Shown piece by piece: positions 20,193-29,883 of a stretch of DNA of 31,357 nucleotides. Source of the DNA: Chara braunii. Its lineage: Eukaryota; Streptophyta; Charophyceae; Charales; Characeae. How positions within the stretch are numbered: the first letter of the stretch is position 1; each line of letters opens with the position of its first letter. Location: the NCBI GenBank assembly GCA_003427395.1, contig BFEA01000944.1, positions 175,588 to 206,944 on the forward strand, given 5' to 3'. Made by a program: the position numbers and the translations under genes. Below the pieces are notes generated by a model, which did no database searches, was not told where the DNA came from, and was given only the letters and a program-made list of their open reading frames with translations.

Positions 20193-20489
20193 TCAGCCTA
20201 TGTGCATCTTCTGCAGCCCTTTCTTGCTTATGTAACTGCGCGTTGACCCGCTATCTATTAACGCGCCCACTCTTACTTTACTCACTTCTACATCTGCAAT
20301 TAATAACTGCCCTTTCTTTTTCTTCATTTCAGCCGAAGCGTGGCGACGAGTGATCAATTCATCACCTATGCTTGCGAGGGAACCACCTAGAGAGGTCCTA
20401 GCACAAACAACTTTTGGGCAGCTAACTAGATGAGGGCCAACCATTGTCTCAGTCTCTGCCATTGGGACATCTGGATGGGAGGTTAACAA
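20193..20489 (-). pseudogene. E2 aspartic protease N-terminal part
   Basis: KKKGQLLIADVEVSKVRVGA leads into LIDSGSTRSYISKKGLQ. The catalytic DSG codons lie near 20250-20261 on the minus strand. The layout parallels E1 (LLLADVEIAHTRIGALLDSG). It stops after KMHIG, with the rest of the domain in another frame (see 19594-20094). Confidence 0.8.
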
Positions 20490-20566
20490 TCTGCTTGCAT
20501 CCAGAGTCCCTGTAGAGGCAACTGCAACCTCTATTGGTTGTTCCCTTTTGGGTACCTATATTCAGG

Positions 20567-20626
20567 ACATAGGGGAACAATGTGGTCGGGGTCACCACAT
20601 TTGAAACATTGAACGACCTTGCTACG
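20567..20626 (-). pseudogene. E2 Gag zinc knuckle, all that remains of gag
   Basis: The minus frame reads KVVQCFKCGDPDHIVPLCPE. This is a complete CX2CX4HX4C knuckle, with Cys codons at 20606-20608, 20597-20599 and 20567-20569 and His at 20582-20584. Such knuckles bind the element RNA for packaging. It starts within a few bases of the LTR fragment, so the rest of Gag was lost in the deletion. The frame ends at TAG shortly after NNQ. Confidence 0.85.
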
Positions 20627-20891
20627 GTGGACTGTGACTCCTGCCTCTGGGACACAACTCTTGCCTGTGGAACTGCCCTTTTACTCGTGGGATGTGACTT
20701 TTCAATATGACTTTTCATTATGAAACGTGATTCTTGCCCCTAAGATGTGACTGTTTGCTGGGTGCTTGTTGGACTGGACTGTTGAGGTACCCGACTGTGA
20801 CTTTTTTAAATTTGACTAATTCGGCCTTTCTTGGCCAAGGCCTCTGACCTTGTGACCCGAATTTGGGGCTTGAATCGTGGAAGGCCTTTCA
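20627..20891 (-). repeat. E2 5' LTR fragment
   Basis: Matches 16597-16860 with a modest number of substitutions. It holds only the first ~265 bp of the LTR in element orientation, then joins the gag zinc knuckle directly. The PBS is therefore missing. Confidence 0.88.
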
Positions 20892-21571
20892 CTGCCTGCT
20901 CGTTGACGAAGCGTTGCTGCATTATTTTGGGCTAGGGCATCTTCTTCCTCGAAGTCGAGCCATAGTTGGGGCTGGGACATGAATTTGGAGATTGCACTGC
21001 TGCTATTCTGCAGCTCTGCATCAGAGTTTCCATAGGACTGTGTTGTCGGGTTTGGGCGCTGCCTTTCTACACTTGGCAACCATATTTGTTGTTCCTCTTC
21101 ATGAGGAACTTCGTTTTTCTCTTCTTCGAAATGCTGGATCCGTTGCGGTCTTCTTCATCAGGACTTCCAGTGCCTGGCACTGCTATCATTGGGGCTGCTG
21201 GTTCAGATTGGCACGTTGTGACAACTGTGGGGTTACTACTGCTACGACGGCCATAGCCAGGGGTATGAGGTGGTGAGGAGGAAGAAGAAGACTCCTGCAG
21301 ACTTCGTTGAACACTTGTTTTTGGTTGTTCGAGGTTGTTGTAAACGAGGTTGTGATTCTTGGAACAAGTACTTTGGATTGATTGGAGGAGGACGGGGGAT
21401 TACAAAATTGAAATTCGTTTTTCTATTGTCTGTGTATTTCGAGCTTCCGCTGTGCATATCCTCTCTCCCGTTTTGTGTGGTTTTGCCTCCTTTGGGTCTA
21501 CTCTGTAATTGCATGCGTCTATGGGAATGTGTGAATTCGTTGTGGGTGGAAGTTCAATCGGGTACGTAATA
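20892..21571 (+). repeat. E3 5' LTR, right part
   Basis: Resumes the match to the 3' LTR at ctgcctgctcgttgacg (28472 onward ctgcccgctcgttgacg) and ends ggtacgtaata, three bases before the PBS. Relative to the 3' copy it lacks some bases near 21170 and has extra ones near 21330. Confidence 0.9.
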
Positions 21572-21573
21572 GT

Positions 21574-21585
21574 TGGTATCGGAGC
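21574..21585 (+). other. E3 primer-binding site (initiator tRNA-Met type)
   Basis: tggtatcggagc, identical to the E1 site, two bases after the LTR end. Confidence 0.9.
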
Positions 21586-22840
21586 TGCGACTGTGTGCAA
21601 CCGACGAGCAATTGAGTGGCAGCCTCCTTTCTGAGCGGCGGTTGGAGTAGGGACTTGTTGTCCGCTGTCTTCAACGGATGTCGCTGGTGAGAGGTGGTGG
21701 AAGGTAGTGTGCGCGGGGAGAATTACCACTATCAAAAAAAGAAAAAAGAAAAAAAGAAAAAAAGATGAGGAGTGGTAGAACGTTCACGGGAAGTTTCAAC
21801 TGGTGAGAGCAGAGTTGACTGCTGCATCAACCCTAAGTGCCCCGGTGGACCTGAGTGTCAGGTGACCCTCAAGCCGCAGACCATGCCCGCAAACGGCACA
21901 AGACTTTAGTCTGGGCCACTGTTGCAGTTACTACGACGAGGCATTTGGATTGGAAGATCCATGGGATCTCCGCTGCAGGTCTAACGTCGACGTCAGACTG
22001 ATCTATTTTATTTTGTGACAGATTGGCGGTCAATGGTTGACCGACCAGATATCTTCAATCAAGTTTCGTCCAAGTGAGTTTGTTCCTGTATTTCTTTGTC
22101 GTCATCAGACCCTGTCAGTGGTTGTCAGAGTTTGTCAGTCGTCAGACCTTGTGTAGTCTACGTCAGATAGGTTGTCTGTTGTCAGTTCCCCTATTCTAAT
22201 TTATAAATGGAGATGTAATTAACCGTTTCCGATCTGCTATGATTGCGCGGTCAGTCCTGTGTGTGCCAACCGAAAACGGTGGCTGATTGTCGGTCCGTTG
22301 CGGTCTGTCTCTCAGTTCTGTCAGTCGTCAACTACAGTTGTCAGTCAGAAAATGGTCCATTAAGTGACACTTTGCCAATGGTAGATTGCTAGCATAATGG
22401 GATATTCCGTGTTGATTAGAATAAGAGCCATCTGCAGACTGCACTAGCGGTAATTGAAATCCACTCTGATTTTTTTTCTTTTTTCTTTCTTTTTTTGCCT
22501 GATTGCATTGAAAAGTATCTCTCTGGCTTGTTGTAGAATGCTAACTGTTTTGGGAAGGCTCTGTAACGAGCCTGGTCACAAACATCATTGCCTTGTTGAT
22601 CGGATTGCATGCTCAGACATGGCCATTCTGTTGATAGTTTCGCCGTTGTCCTGAGCCTGTAATCTCCCAGGCTATTTTCAGACATTTGACACTACCTGCC
22701 GGAAATCCCAAACCTTTTGTAATGTTATACTAATACCACAATCAATTTTATTTTTTTTGTGTTCTGTGTGTGAACAGTAATCATAATTATTATTATTATT
22801 TTTATTTGTTTTCTGACAAATAAAATTTGAAAAGACCATC
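21586..22840 (+). other. E3 untranslated leader, GTCAG-rich
   Basis: No credible ORF. Holds an A-rich run (21736-21765), a cluster of at least nine GTCAG pentamers between 22110 and 22350, a T-rich run (22466-22497), and tgttgtag at 22528-22535, which resembles the possible splice acceptor in the E1 leader. A (att)n-like run is at 22784-22806, just before gag. Confidence 0.6.
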
Positions 22841-23474
22841 ATGGCCACTGAGGACAAGGCTAAGGGACCTGCCTTTGATGGGGAGACGTCTGCAAAGACT
22901 GAGCCAGGCACTGGCATGCAGGGAAGAGCAAAAACTCCTGACTGAGGAAGAGTTCATCGACGCAGCCCTAAAAGCAGCAGAGAAAGCTGTTGAAGATGCA
23001 ACTCGGGAAGTAGAGAGATTAAAGAGGGAGAAGTCAGAGGCAACTAGGAGAGGAGAAGCAGCAGCCAGAAAATCTGAGTTGCTGGACACTATTGCCAAGG
23101 TCCCTGCTGATGCCCGCATGGCTGATGTCACTCAGAATCTTGCAGAACTGCTACTGCTGGAATCCGCACACAACTGGAATGTTTTCACGTACTGGGATGA
23201 ACGGATCTCAGCGGTTGAGTCCCAATTGTCATCTATCGACAACAAACTAGAAAAGTTGTCTGCAACGTTCTTCAGGCATTTCCCTCCTACTCCTGTACCC
23301 TCTACTCACCCGATTGTCCCTCCTCTTAGCCCTCCTCCGACACCCACACCACAATTATCCCGTCCTGGTGCTCCTAAGACTCCACCCCCTCCTCCAAAAG
23401 AGAAGGTGGCGCAGGTCGCTGGGACTGTGCCCACAGGGGAACCGAGTTCCAACACTGTGCAACAGGAACTGTGA
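22841..23474 (+). pseudogene. E3 Gag N-terminal region, coiled coil and proline-rich
   Basis: ATG at 22841 (context atcATGGCC) opens MATEDKAKGPAFDGETSAKT, which ends at TGA near 22945. A frameshift near 22925 gives the main frame, EEFIDAALKAAEKAVEDATR onward. It has a strongly charged, likely coiled-coil segment (EVERLKREKSEATRRGEAAA), a helical middle, and then a Pro-rich tail (PPLSPPPTPTPQLSRPG). It stops at 23472-23474. The layout mirrors the E1 Gag extension. I do not know its function. Confidence 0.6.
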
Positions 23475-24452
23475 TTTCCCAAGATGGCCCAGCCTGAGAA
23501 GTTCACTGCGGAAGACACCAAAGTGGACGTCTCAGACTGGATAGCCCAGATGAGGTCCTACCTTAGGGCTATACCTGCCCAGAGGTGGACAAGGCACGTG
23601 CCACAGTGACCCTCCTGTCAGAGGCCGCACTAAAGTAGGCAACTTTTGAGGCCAGCAAGACTTAGAAGCAGCAGGATGATTGGATTGCTACAATTTGTCT
23701 GGATGCCATCTTTCAGGTTTTGGAAATCAGGTTTGCAGATAAGGAAAAGGCCCGCAAAGCAAATAACGAGCTTGTGAGACTAGGCCAAAGTAAGTGGTGT
23801 GGATCACTTTCCAAGCTCTATGCAGAGTGGGAAAGGGAAAAACTAACCTCCACACCCGGTTTGGAAATGTCTGAGCAGGACATGGTTGGTCAGGGCTGCT
23901 CGAGAGACATATGCCAAGGCCCTGTTCACTACAGGCCACAAAGGCATGAGGTCTTTTAGCAGGGCAGCACTGGACATGGAGGCCACACTCCATCTCCAGA
24001 CCTCTTCCCAAAAGGGAAGCACCTCCTCTTCCCAGAACAGGAGAAAGGGAAAGGGAGGATTCTATGCTGCAGGATCTGATGATGACTCTGCAGGCTATGA
24101 CCAGGGAGGATCTGTTCCCTCAACTGGTTTAGATGCAGGAGCCACACCAGATCAGGCTGCCCTGTTGTTGGGTCAGACTCTGATGAGCGTGATGAAAGGC
24201 AAAAGTCAGTTTCAACCCCCAATACCCTTTAATCCTAAGGGTTTGGCCAAATGCCCAGGTGGCCCGCAGATACCCAATCTTCCAAAGAGTGCCACCTGTC
24301 CAACTCATCCCATGGATCCTGCAACTTTCCCCTGGATAAGTCTCAAGATTGTTGAGGGGACATGGCAGAAAAGAAAGGATCATGGAGTTTGCCTCAAATG
24401 TGCTAAGAAATACTTCGTGAAGGACTGCCCCACTTGGGGCACTAACAGTTAA
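23475..24452 (+). pseudogene. E3 Gag core with damaged zinc knuckle
   Basis: After 23474 the readable pieces are MAQPEKFTAEDTKVDVSDWI (23484 on), then stops, then IFQVLEIRFADKEKARKANN (23710 on). These match the retrotransposon Gag domain layout (F-T-...W...M, later L..RF.D). From about 23886 the frame gives AARETYAKALFTTGHKGMRS, a Ser/Gly-rich linker, and CLKCAKKYFVKDCP (24390-24428). A CCHC knuckle would have Gly-His where this has a single Tyr, so a 3-nt loss removed the His. It stops at 24452. Confidence 0.7.
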
Positions 24453-24479
24453 AAAAACTAAATAGACGAGCAGAGGTAG

Positions 24480-25011
24480 CATCCACCCCTGCTGAACTGC
24501 ATTCACCCTCTCTTGAAGGTGAACCAGTCTCTGAGCCTGATTGTGTCGAGGCTGCAACCGACTCTCTGTATTCGTACACTGAGCTCTTTTTGGCTGAACC
24601 CTTATCTAAGGAAGAGACTGATCAACTTTGCTTCCTTTATCTCTAATTGAAGGAGAAGAAAAAAGTGAAGTTAGACCTGATCTTTCTCAAACCTCTGGTT
24701 AACAAAACCCGAATCCAGGCACTATTAGACTGTGGTGCTACACAAAATTTCATCTCTCCTACAGGAGTACAGAAACTCTACTTGGAACTCAACTTCACTC
24801 AAGGTCTTTGACCTTGAGCACCCCTTATGCATACAGGTTGGGAATGCCCAATCTGTTACAGTCCAACATGTTATCAAAGGTGTTGCCAATCACCTTTGAT
24901 GCCAAAGGAGAGGTCAGACATAGCCTGAACTTCTATGTGTTTCCATACCTGCCTTTTGATCTGGTTTTGAGCCTGAAATGGTTAAGGGCAACTAATCTAT
25001 GTATTGTATGA
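24480..25011 (+). pseudogene. E3 aspartic protease (DCGA type)
   Basis: IQALLDCGATQNFISPTGVQ contains the catalytic Asp at 24728-24730 in DCGA, a variant of D[ST]GA known in some plant gypsy elements. The C-terminal part from 24808 includes LNFYVFPYLPFDLVLSLKWL, matching the D-x-[IV]-L-G-x-x-W landmark with Ser in place of Gly. A TGA and frame changes near 24810 and a TGA at 25009-25011 break it. Confidence 0.7.
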
Positions 25012-25128
25012 GCTGTGCCCAGTATTCAGTTGAAAACTGAACAAGGTGAGCTTAGAGCTTGTGTCTTAGCAACATACTATCACCCTAAGACAAATTGTTA
25101 TTGCATAAAGGCAAGATAATTTTACAAC

Positions 25129-25930
25129 TTGTCTAAACAGACTGACCATCAGAATCTCTTTGTTGCCTTTTTGGCACAAACTGATTCATCCACTCCTGAG
25201 TGTGATCCCATCATCAAGAGAGTGGTTGATGATTATGCAGATTTAGCTCAGGAGCCTACTGGACTTGTCCATAGGCAGACCAAACATCACATTGAAATCC
25301 TACCTGACTCAACCCCTCCCAAGGCCAGAGTCTATAGGATGTCTCTTGCTGAATTGGATGAGCTAAGAAACCAATTGGAAACACTAAATGAGAAGGGTTG
25401 GATTAGACCCAGCACATCTGAGTATGGGGCACCGGTTCTCTTTGTTCCAAAAGGAAAAGTATTGATTATAGGGGCCTGAGCAAAATCACTAGGAAGAGCT
25501 CAATCGATGACCTGTTGGATATGGTGCAAGATTGCAAAGTCTTCAACAAAGTTGATCTGAAATCCGGGTATCATCAGATCGAAATGGCTGAGGAGGATGT
25601 TGCTAAGACAACCTTCAAAACCTGGTATGGCATCTATGAGTTCCTGATCATGCCTTTTGGGTTATCCAATGCACGAGAAACCTTCCAAACATAAATTAAT
25701 AAAAGTTTCAAACCATTTCTTGATCGTTTTGTGGTGGTCTATCTAGATGATATTCTGGTGTTCAGCAAAAATGTTGTTGACCACGTGCAAATTTTGAGGG
25801 AAAACAAATACAAAATAAATACAGAAAATTCATTTTTTGGTGCCTCTTCTGTTTTGTATTTGGGACATGTGATTTTTGCAGATGGTCTTTCCCCAAAAGC
25901 CTCCAAAGTGGTTGCTGTCAGGGATTGACC
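25129..25930 (+). pseudogene. E3 reverse transcriptase with intact YLDD
   Basis: TGLVHRQTKHHIEILPDSTP and RVYRMSLAELDELRNQLETL lead into [12 protein letters not shown] deletion near 25457 then changes the frame to [34 protein letters not shown] holds the first Asp, IMPFGLSNARETFQT is followed by TAA at 25693, and VVVYLDDILVFSKNVVDHV keeps YLDD (25740-25751). It then shows YLGHVIFADGLSPKASK and stops at 25926. The catalytic residues survive but the frame does not. Confidence 0.87.
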
Positions 25931-26520
25931 ACAACCATAGACTGTGGGGACATTAGGTCTTTCATGGGTATGGCATCTTACTATAGAAAGTTCATCAGAA
26001 ACTTTTCTACTGTGGCCACTCCCCAGACTAACCTGTTGGCAAAAAATGTTCCTTTCAGATGGACATCCACATGACAATTGACTTTCTCGAGATTGCAGAA
26101 AACCTTGACCCAAACACCTGTGTCGAGGCTTCTTGACCCAACCTTGCCATTCGTGTTGATCACAGATGCAAGTCAGTATGGTGTAGGGGCTGTCTTTCAG
26201 CAAGATGAGGGGTCTGACCTCAAGCTTGTGGAGTTCACGAGTAAGAAAATCAAGGCACATAAAGTTCAGACATCTACTTATTAGAAAGAATTGTTTGCCC
26301 TTGTGTGTATCCTCAAACAATAAAAGAACTTCTTACTAGGAAAGCACTTCAAGGTTTACTCTGACCATTCGACCTTTCAGTTGATGAAGACCCAGGGGGA
26401 GCTGAATGACAAGTTGTCGAGGTATATTCAGTTCATTGAATCAGATTCTTTTGACTTTGAACTGAAACACAAAAAGAGATGCTATAACAGAGGCTCTTTC
26501 TCGGTGACCTGACACTTTTG
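25931..26520 (+). pseudogene. E3 RT connection and RNase H
   Basis: Readable parts are FMGMASYYRKFIRNFSTVAT (connection, frame-shifted), PTLPFVLITDASQYGVGAVF (RNase H start with Asp), VEFTSKKIKAHKVQTSTY then TAG near 26282 where E1 and E2 have ERELFA. Next come LLGKHFKVYSDHSTFQLMKT (later Asp) and FDFELKHKKR. Stops and shifts are frequent. Confidence 0.78.
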
Positions 26521-26578
26521 CGCTATTGTTCGTACTTACTCATTTGGAGACTCCACATGCCAGACTATTGTTGATGCG

Positions 26579-28012
26579 TTGCCTCGGAACCCTGTCTTTG
26601 ACCATATTATTAGGAATTTGCAGGTGGATCCCAATTTTGAGTCAAGCTATGCCTTGACTTCAGATCTCGTATACATCATCAGTGCAGGAGAAAAACGCTT
26701 GTGCATTCCTAATGATCGCAGGATCATAACTCATCTGATTTCAGAGAGTCATGATATATGAGGTCACTTTGGGTTCCTAAAGACTTATGCTGCTCTGGCC
26801 CAATGCTTTTATTAGTCAAGGATGAGGGAGGATATTCTCCCGTACTTAGAGACTTGCGACCTCCTATGGGGCTACTCAAACCATTGCCTATTCCAGATGG
26901 TCCAGGTGAGTCAGTGTCCATTGACTTTACTGATTTGGGCAAGACCACCCCCCGTGGCATGAGACCGGTAATGGTATGTATCAATCGTTTCTCTAAGTTT
27001 GCTGAGTTTATTCCCTTACCTGTTGAGGCAAGAGTTCCTCTGGTAAGAGAGATGTTTGCTGGAAGGTGGGTTAATGTCCATGGGTGCCCAACCTCTATTG
27101 TCAGTGACAGAGACCCCAAATTTTGCAGTGATGAATGACAACCTTTTTGTAAAGACTATCTTCATTCCAGGTTAGATATGACTTCTGACAGACATCCTGA
27201 AGCCAATGAACAGGCTGAAGTGATGAACGAAGTCTTGTTTCAGCTGCTGCGTTCTGCGCTAACACCTGATCAACAGGACTGGGACAAACATCTGTCAAGT
27301 TCTTATGTATAATACTTCCGTTCATAGCACTACATGCTTTACACCCTATAGGCTTCACTTTGCCAGGGACCCAAGACAACCTCTTGATGATTTCATTGAC
27401 AAAACTAAGCCTAAACTAACTCCTGGGACTGCAAAATTCACCAAGAGTTATGGGAAAGACTTAGAGAAAGCCCGCTTAAACATGTTCAAGGCTCAAAAAA
27501 TGATGATAGAGTAGGCTAATAAGCATCATTCTCCCTCTCCTATTCACCCTGGTCACTGGGTCTGGGTGAAAAGATCATATTTAACTGATGAACATGATAT
27601 ATCACGAAAGTTGTTGCTTGTATACTATGGCCCATGACATGTACTTGATACTGTGGGAGCAGACCCTTTTGGGGCTTCTCATGTGCTTGCTGTACCCCCA
27701 CATATCAGGACCCATCCTGTCTTCCATGCCTCAAAAGTGCTGCCTTTCACTCCTGCTGACGCGTTTCCTGATCGGCCACCGCAGTTTGGACCTCCTATCA
27801 CTGGAAAGGGATATGAAGTCGAGAGCATTGAGGACCAATGGGGCACTGGCCCCGACTGTGAATATCTTATCAAGCTCCACTTCCAACGTCATACTAAGGA
27901 CCGTTGGTTTACAAGAAAGGAACTTTTCAAGTCTGCCAATTCAGTTGTGCGGTTCTACGAGGCTGGACAAAGTGGGAAATTGCTCAGATGGTCTCCTCGT
28001 GGACACTCCTAG
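26579..28012 (+). pseudogene. E3 integrase with chromodomain-like tail
   Basis: Integrase zinc-finger remnant: SESHDI, TGA, GHFGFLKTYAALAQ, with a partial deletion so that the paired cysteines are not both recognisable. The core from 26860 gives LLKPLPIPDGPGESVSIDFT (first Asp), RFSKFAEFIPLPVEAR and CPTSIVSDRDPKF (second Asp). TGA follows at 27136. DRHPEANEQAEVMNEV keeps Glu. Later stops: TAG at 27512 (Gln in E1 and E2) and TGA at 27635 (Trp in E2). From 27653 the frame is open: HPVFHASKVLPFTPA, KGYEVESIEDQWGTG and DRWFTRKELFKSANSVV, a chromodomain-like tail. It stops at 28012. Confidence 0.87.
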
Positions 28013-28030
28013 CTCGAGGTCCTCATTCCC

Positions 28031-28044
28031 CGGGAGGGTAGGAA
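28031..28044 (+). other. E3 polypurine tract
   Basis: cgggagggtaggaa sits directly before TGCAATGAAT of the 3' LTR, the expected plus-strand primer position. Confidence 0.8.
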
Positions 28045-29164
28045 TGCAATGAATTGCAGTGCTACAAGCGGGCTGTACACTAATTTTGTCCCTGTCGTCG
28101 TTGGCGGGACTTGATACCGCAACCTTTGTCTGCTGTGTTGCCTGTTTGTTTGCTGTTTGACTGTTTTGAGCCTTGTGGGACTTGATCCCGTGACCTGTAA
28201 CCTGTGTGTTTTGTTTGTGAGTGTTGAGCCGTATGAGACTTGATCCCTGAGTCTATTACTAGTAGTCTCTGTTTGGTAGTCCTAGGCCATTCGGCCTTTT
28301 CCTTTTGCTTTGTCATAGGTCTAGGTCCCCTTTTCCCCTGTTTCCATCTAGATATAGGTGAGTCTTGGGTTGTTGTTTTGGGAGTCTGTTGTAGGTCTAG
28401 GCAGCAGGTAGAAGTAGCGTGAGGGAAAAGGAGTTCGGGTCTTTTCTCGTTTTTTTGGCTGGGGAAACTCTGCCCGCTCGTTGACGAAGCGTTGCTGCAT
28501 TATTTTGGGCTAGGGCATCTTCTTCCTCGAAGCCCAGCCATAGCTGGGCCTAGGACATGAAGTTGGAGTCTCAGATTGCACTGCTGCTATTCTGCAGCTC
28601 TGCACCAGAGCTTCCACATGACTGTGTTGTCGGGTTTGGGCGCTGCCTTTCTACACTTGGCAGCCATATTTGCTGTTCCTCCTCATGAGGAACTTCGTTT
28701 TTCTCTTCTTCGAAGTGCTGGATCCGTTGTCGTCTTCTTCATCAGGACTTCCAGCGCTGCACTTCAGTGCAGGCGCTGAGCTGGCGCTGCTATCATTGGG
28801 GCTGCTGGTTCAGATTGGCACGTTGTGACAACTGTGGGGTTACTGCTGCTACGACAACCATAGCCAGGGGTATGAGGTGGTGAGGAGGAAGAAGAAGACT
28901 CCTGCAGACTTCGTTGAACACTTGTTTTTGGTTGTAAACGCGGTTGTGATTCTAGGAACAAGTTCTCTGGATTGATTGGAGGAGGAGGGGGGATTACAGA
29001 ATTGAAATTCTTTTTTTAATTCTCTGCGTATTTCGAGTTCCGCTGTGCATATCCTCTCTCCGGTTTTGTGTGGATTTGCCTCCTTCAGGCCTACTCTGTA
29101 ATTGCATGCGTGTATGGGAACGTGTGAATTCGTTGTGGATGGAAGTTCAATCGGGTACATAACA
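28045..29164 (+). repeat. E3 3' LTR
   Basis: TGCAATGAATTGCAG to ...gggtacataaca, 1120 bp. It is the uninterrupted partner of 15401-15824 plus 20892-21571. It has a small insertion relative to the 5' copy near 28755-28790, containing the palindromic ctgcacttcagtgcag. Confidence 0.92.
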
Positions 29165-29439
29165 TCAAAAGCAAGACCCATTTACAGTCACGCCTGACCC
29201 CGGAACTTTTTGTGGTGTGTTTATATATGTCTTCGTGATCGGTTACAATTGAGAAGTCTAAGATGCTTGATTGACTGTATGGCTGGTTGCCCTCTGATAG
29301 CACTTTTTTTTTTTGTCAACAAAAGCTCCAATCTACTCGTGAGGAGCAGCACGTGATAATCAGATTGAATGAGATTACATAGAGTGTTTGATTATGGTTC
29401 TGAGAATACCGAAGCCGTTACCCTGCTACGGTTGAGAAC
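29165..29439. other. Spacer after E3
   Basis: A T10-type run lies near 29307-29317. No gene or recognised repeat. Confidence 0.5.
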
Positions 29440-29883
29440 TAAGGGGCTCGTTAGACACTCCTCGGGAATGCAAAATCCCCAAGGAATTGTAAGTTTCCAC
29501 CTATCCTCGGGGATGCAATCGAAAAAAAGAGTGTAAACAATTGTAAGGAAATTCCTCGGGCAATAGGACTTTCCCCAGCCATTTCTTCCTATTGCCCAAG
29601 GGACCTCGCAAGGTTTTGGCAACAGATCAAGAATCCACGTTTCATGGAGAGGAGAGGGCACACACGTAGAGAGACGTTAGCGGCACCCTATTGGCTGAAG
29701 GCCTGAAGCACAACTGCTCTTTTTTTTTGTTTTCTTTTTCCTTTTCTGACATCGCTCTTAGGGAATGTCCTCAGGCGACGTCCCCGAGGACAGGAGGAAC
29801 GACCACCCAAATTTCCTTTTGAACCATTAGGAATTTTTCCTATTGCCCAAGGATTTCAAAGGGAGTGTCTAACTACACCCTAA
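29440..29883. mobile_element. Non-autonomous PIF/Harbinger-like MITE with TAA target duplication
   Basis: The element itself is 29443-29880 (438 bp). The left end GGGGCTCGTTAGACACTCC and the reverse complement of the right end GGGTGTAGTTAGACACTCC match at 16 of 19 positions. TAA lies immediately outside both ends (29440-29442 and 29881-29883). GGG-type termini with a 3-bp TAA duplication are the signature of PIF/Harbinger transposons. The interior repeats cctattgcccaagg (twice on the plus strand, near 29589 and 29839, plus the complementary cgggcaatagga near 29558) but carries no transposase ORF. Confidence 0.85.

Larger units (their letters stand above)
15825..20891 (-). mobile_element. E2: minus-strand Ty3/gypsy element nested in the E3 LTR
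   Basis: Runs on the minus strand from a 265-bp 5' LTR fragment (20891-20627), through gag zinc knuckle, protease, RT, RNase H and integrase, to the full 3' LTR (16860-15825). The outer ends read TG...CA on the plus strand. It sits inside the E3 5' LTR at a site that in the 3' LTR reads actctgcccgctcg. The left junction is actctg/tacag and the right junction is tttca/ctgcctgctcg, so only CTG is clearly duplicated and the ends are uncertain by 2-3 bases. The rest of the 5' LTR, PBS, leader and most of gag are deleted. The protein motifs are close to E1. Confidence 0.92.
15401..29164 (+). mobile_element. E3: Ty3/gypsy LTR retrotransposon, interrupted by E2
   Basis: The 5' LTR starts TGCAATGAATTGCAG at 15401, breaks at about 15825, and resumes at 20892 until 21571. 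The 3' LTR 28045-29164 is the uninterrupted counterpart (1120 bp, against 424+680 bp). Inside are PBS 21574-21585, a leader, gag, protease, RT, RNase H and integrase in Ty3/gypsy order, and a purine tract 28031-28044. Without E2 it is about 8.7 kb. Pol differs from E1 and E2 (DCGA protease, DRPPQFGPPITGKGYEVESI tail), so it is another lineage. No matching target duplication is evident: cttaa before, tcaaa after. It is heavily mutated. Confidence 0.92.

Noticed and set aside
25129-28012. E3 pol as an active element because YLDD and the integrase DDE are present
   Set aside because: Multiple in-frame stops and frameshifts in RT, RNase H and integrase, and a damaged Gag knuckle.
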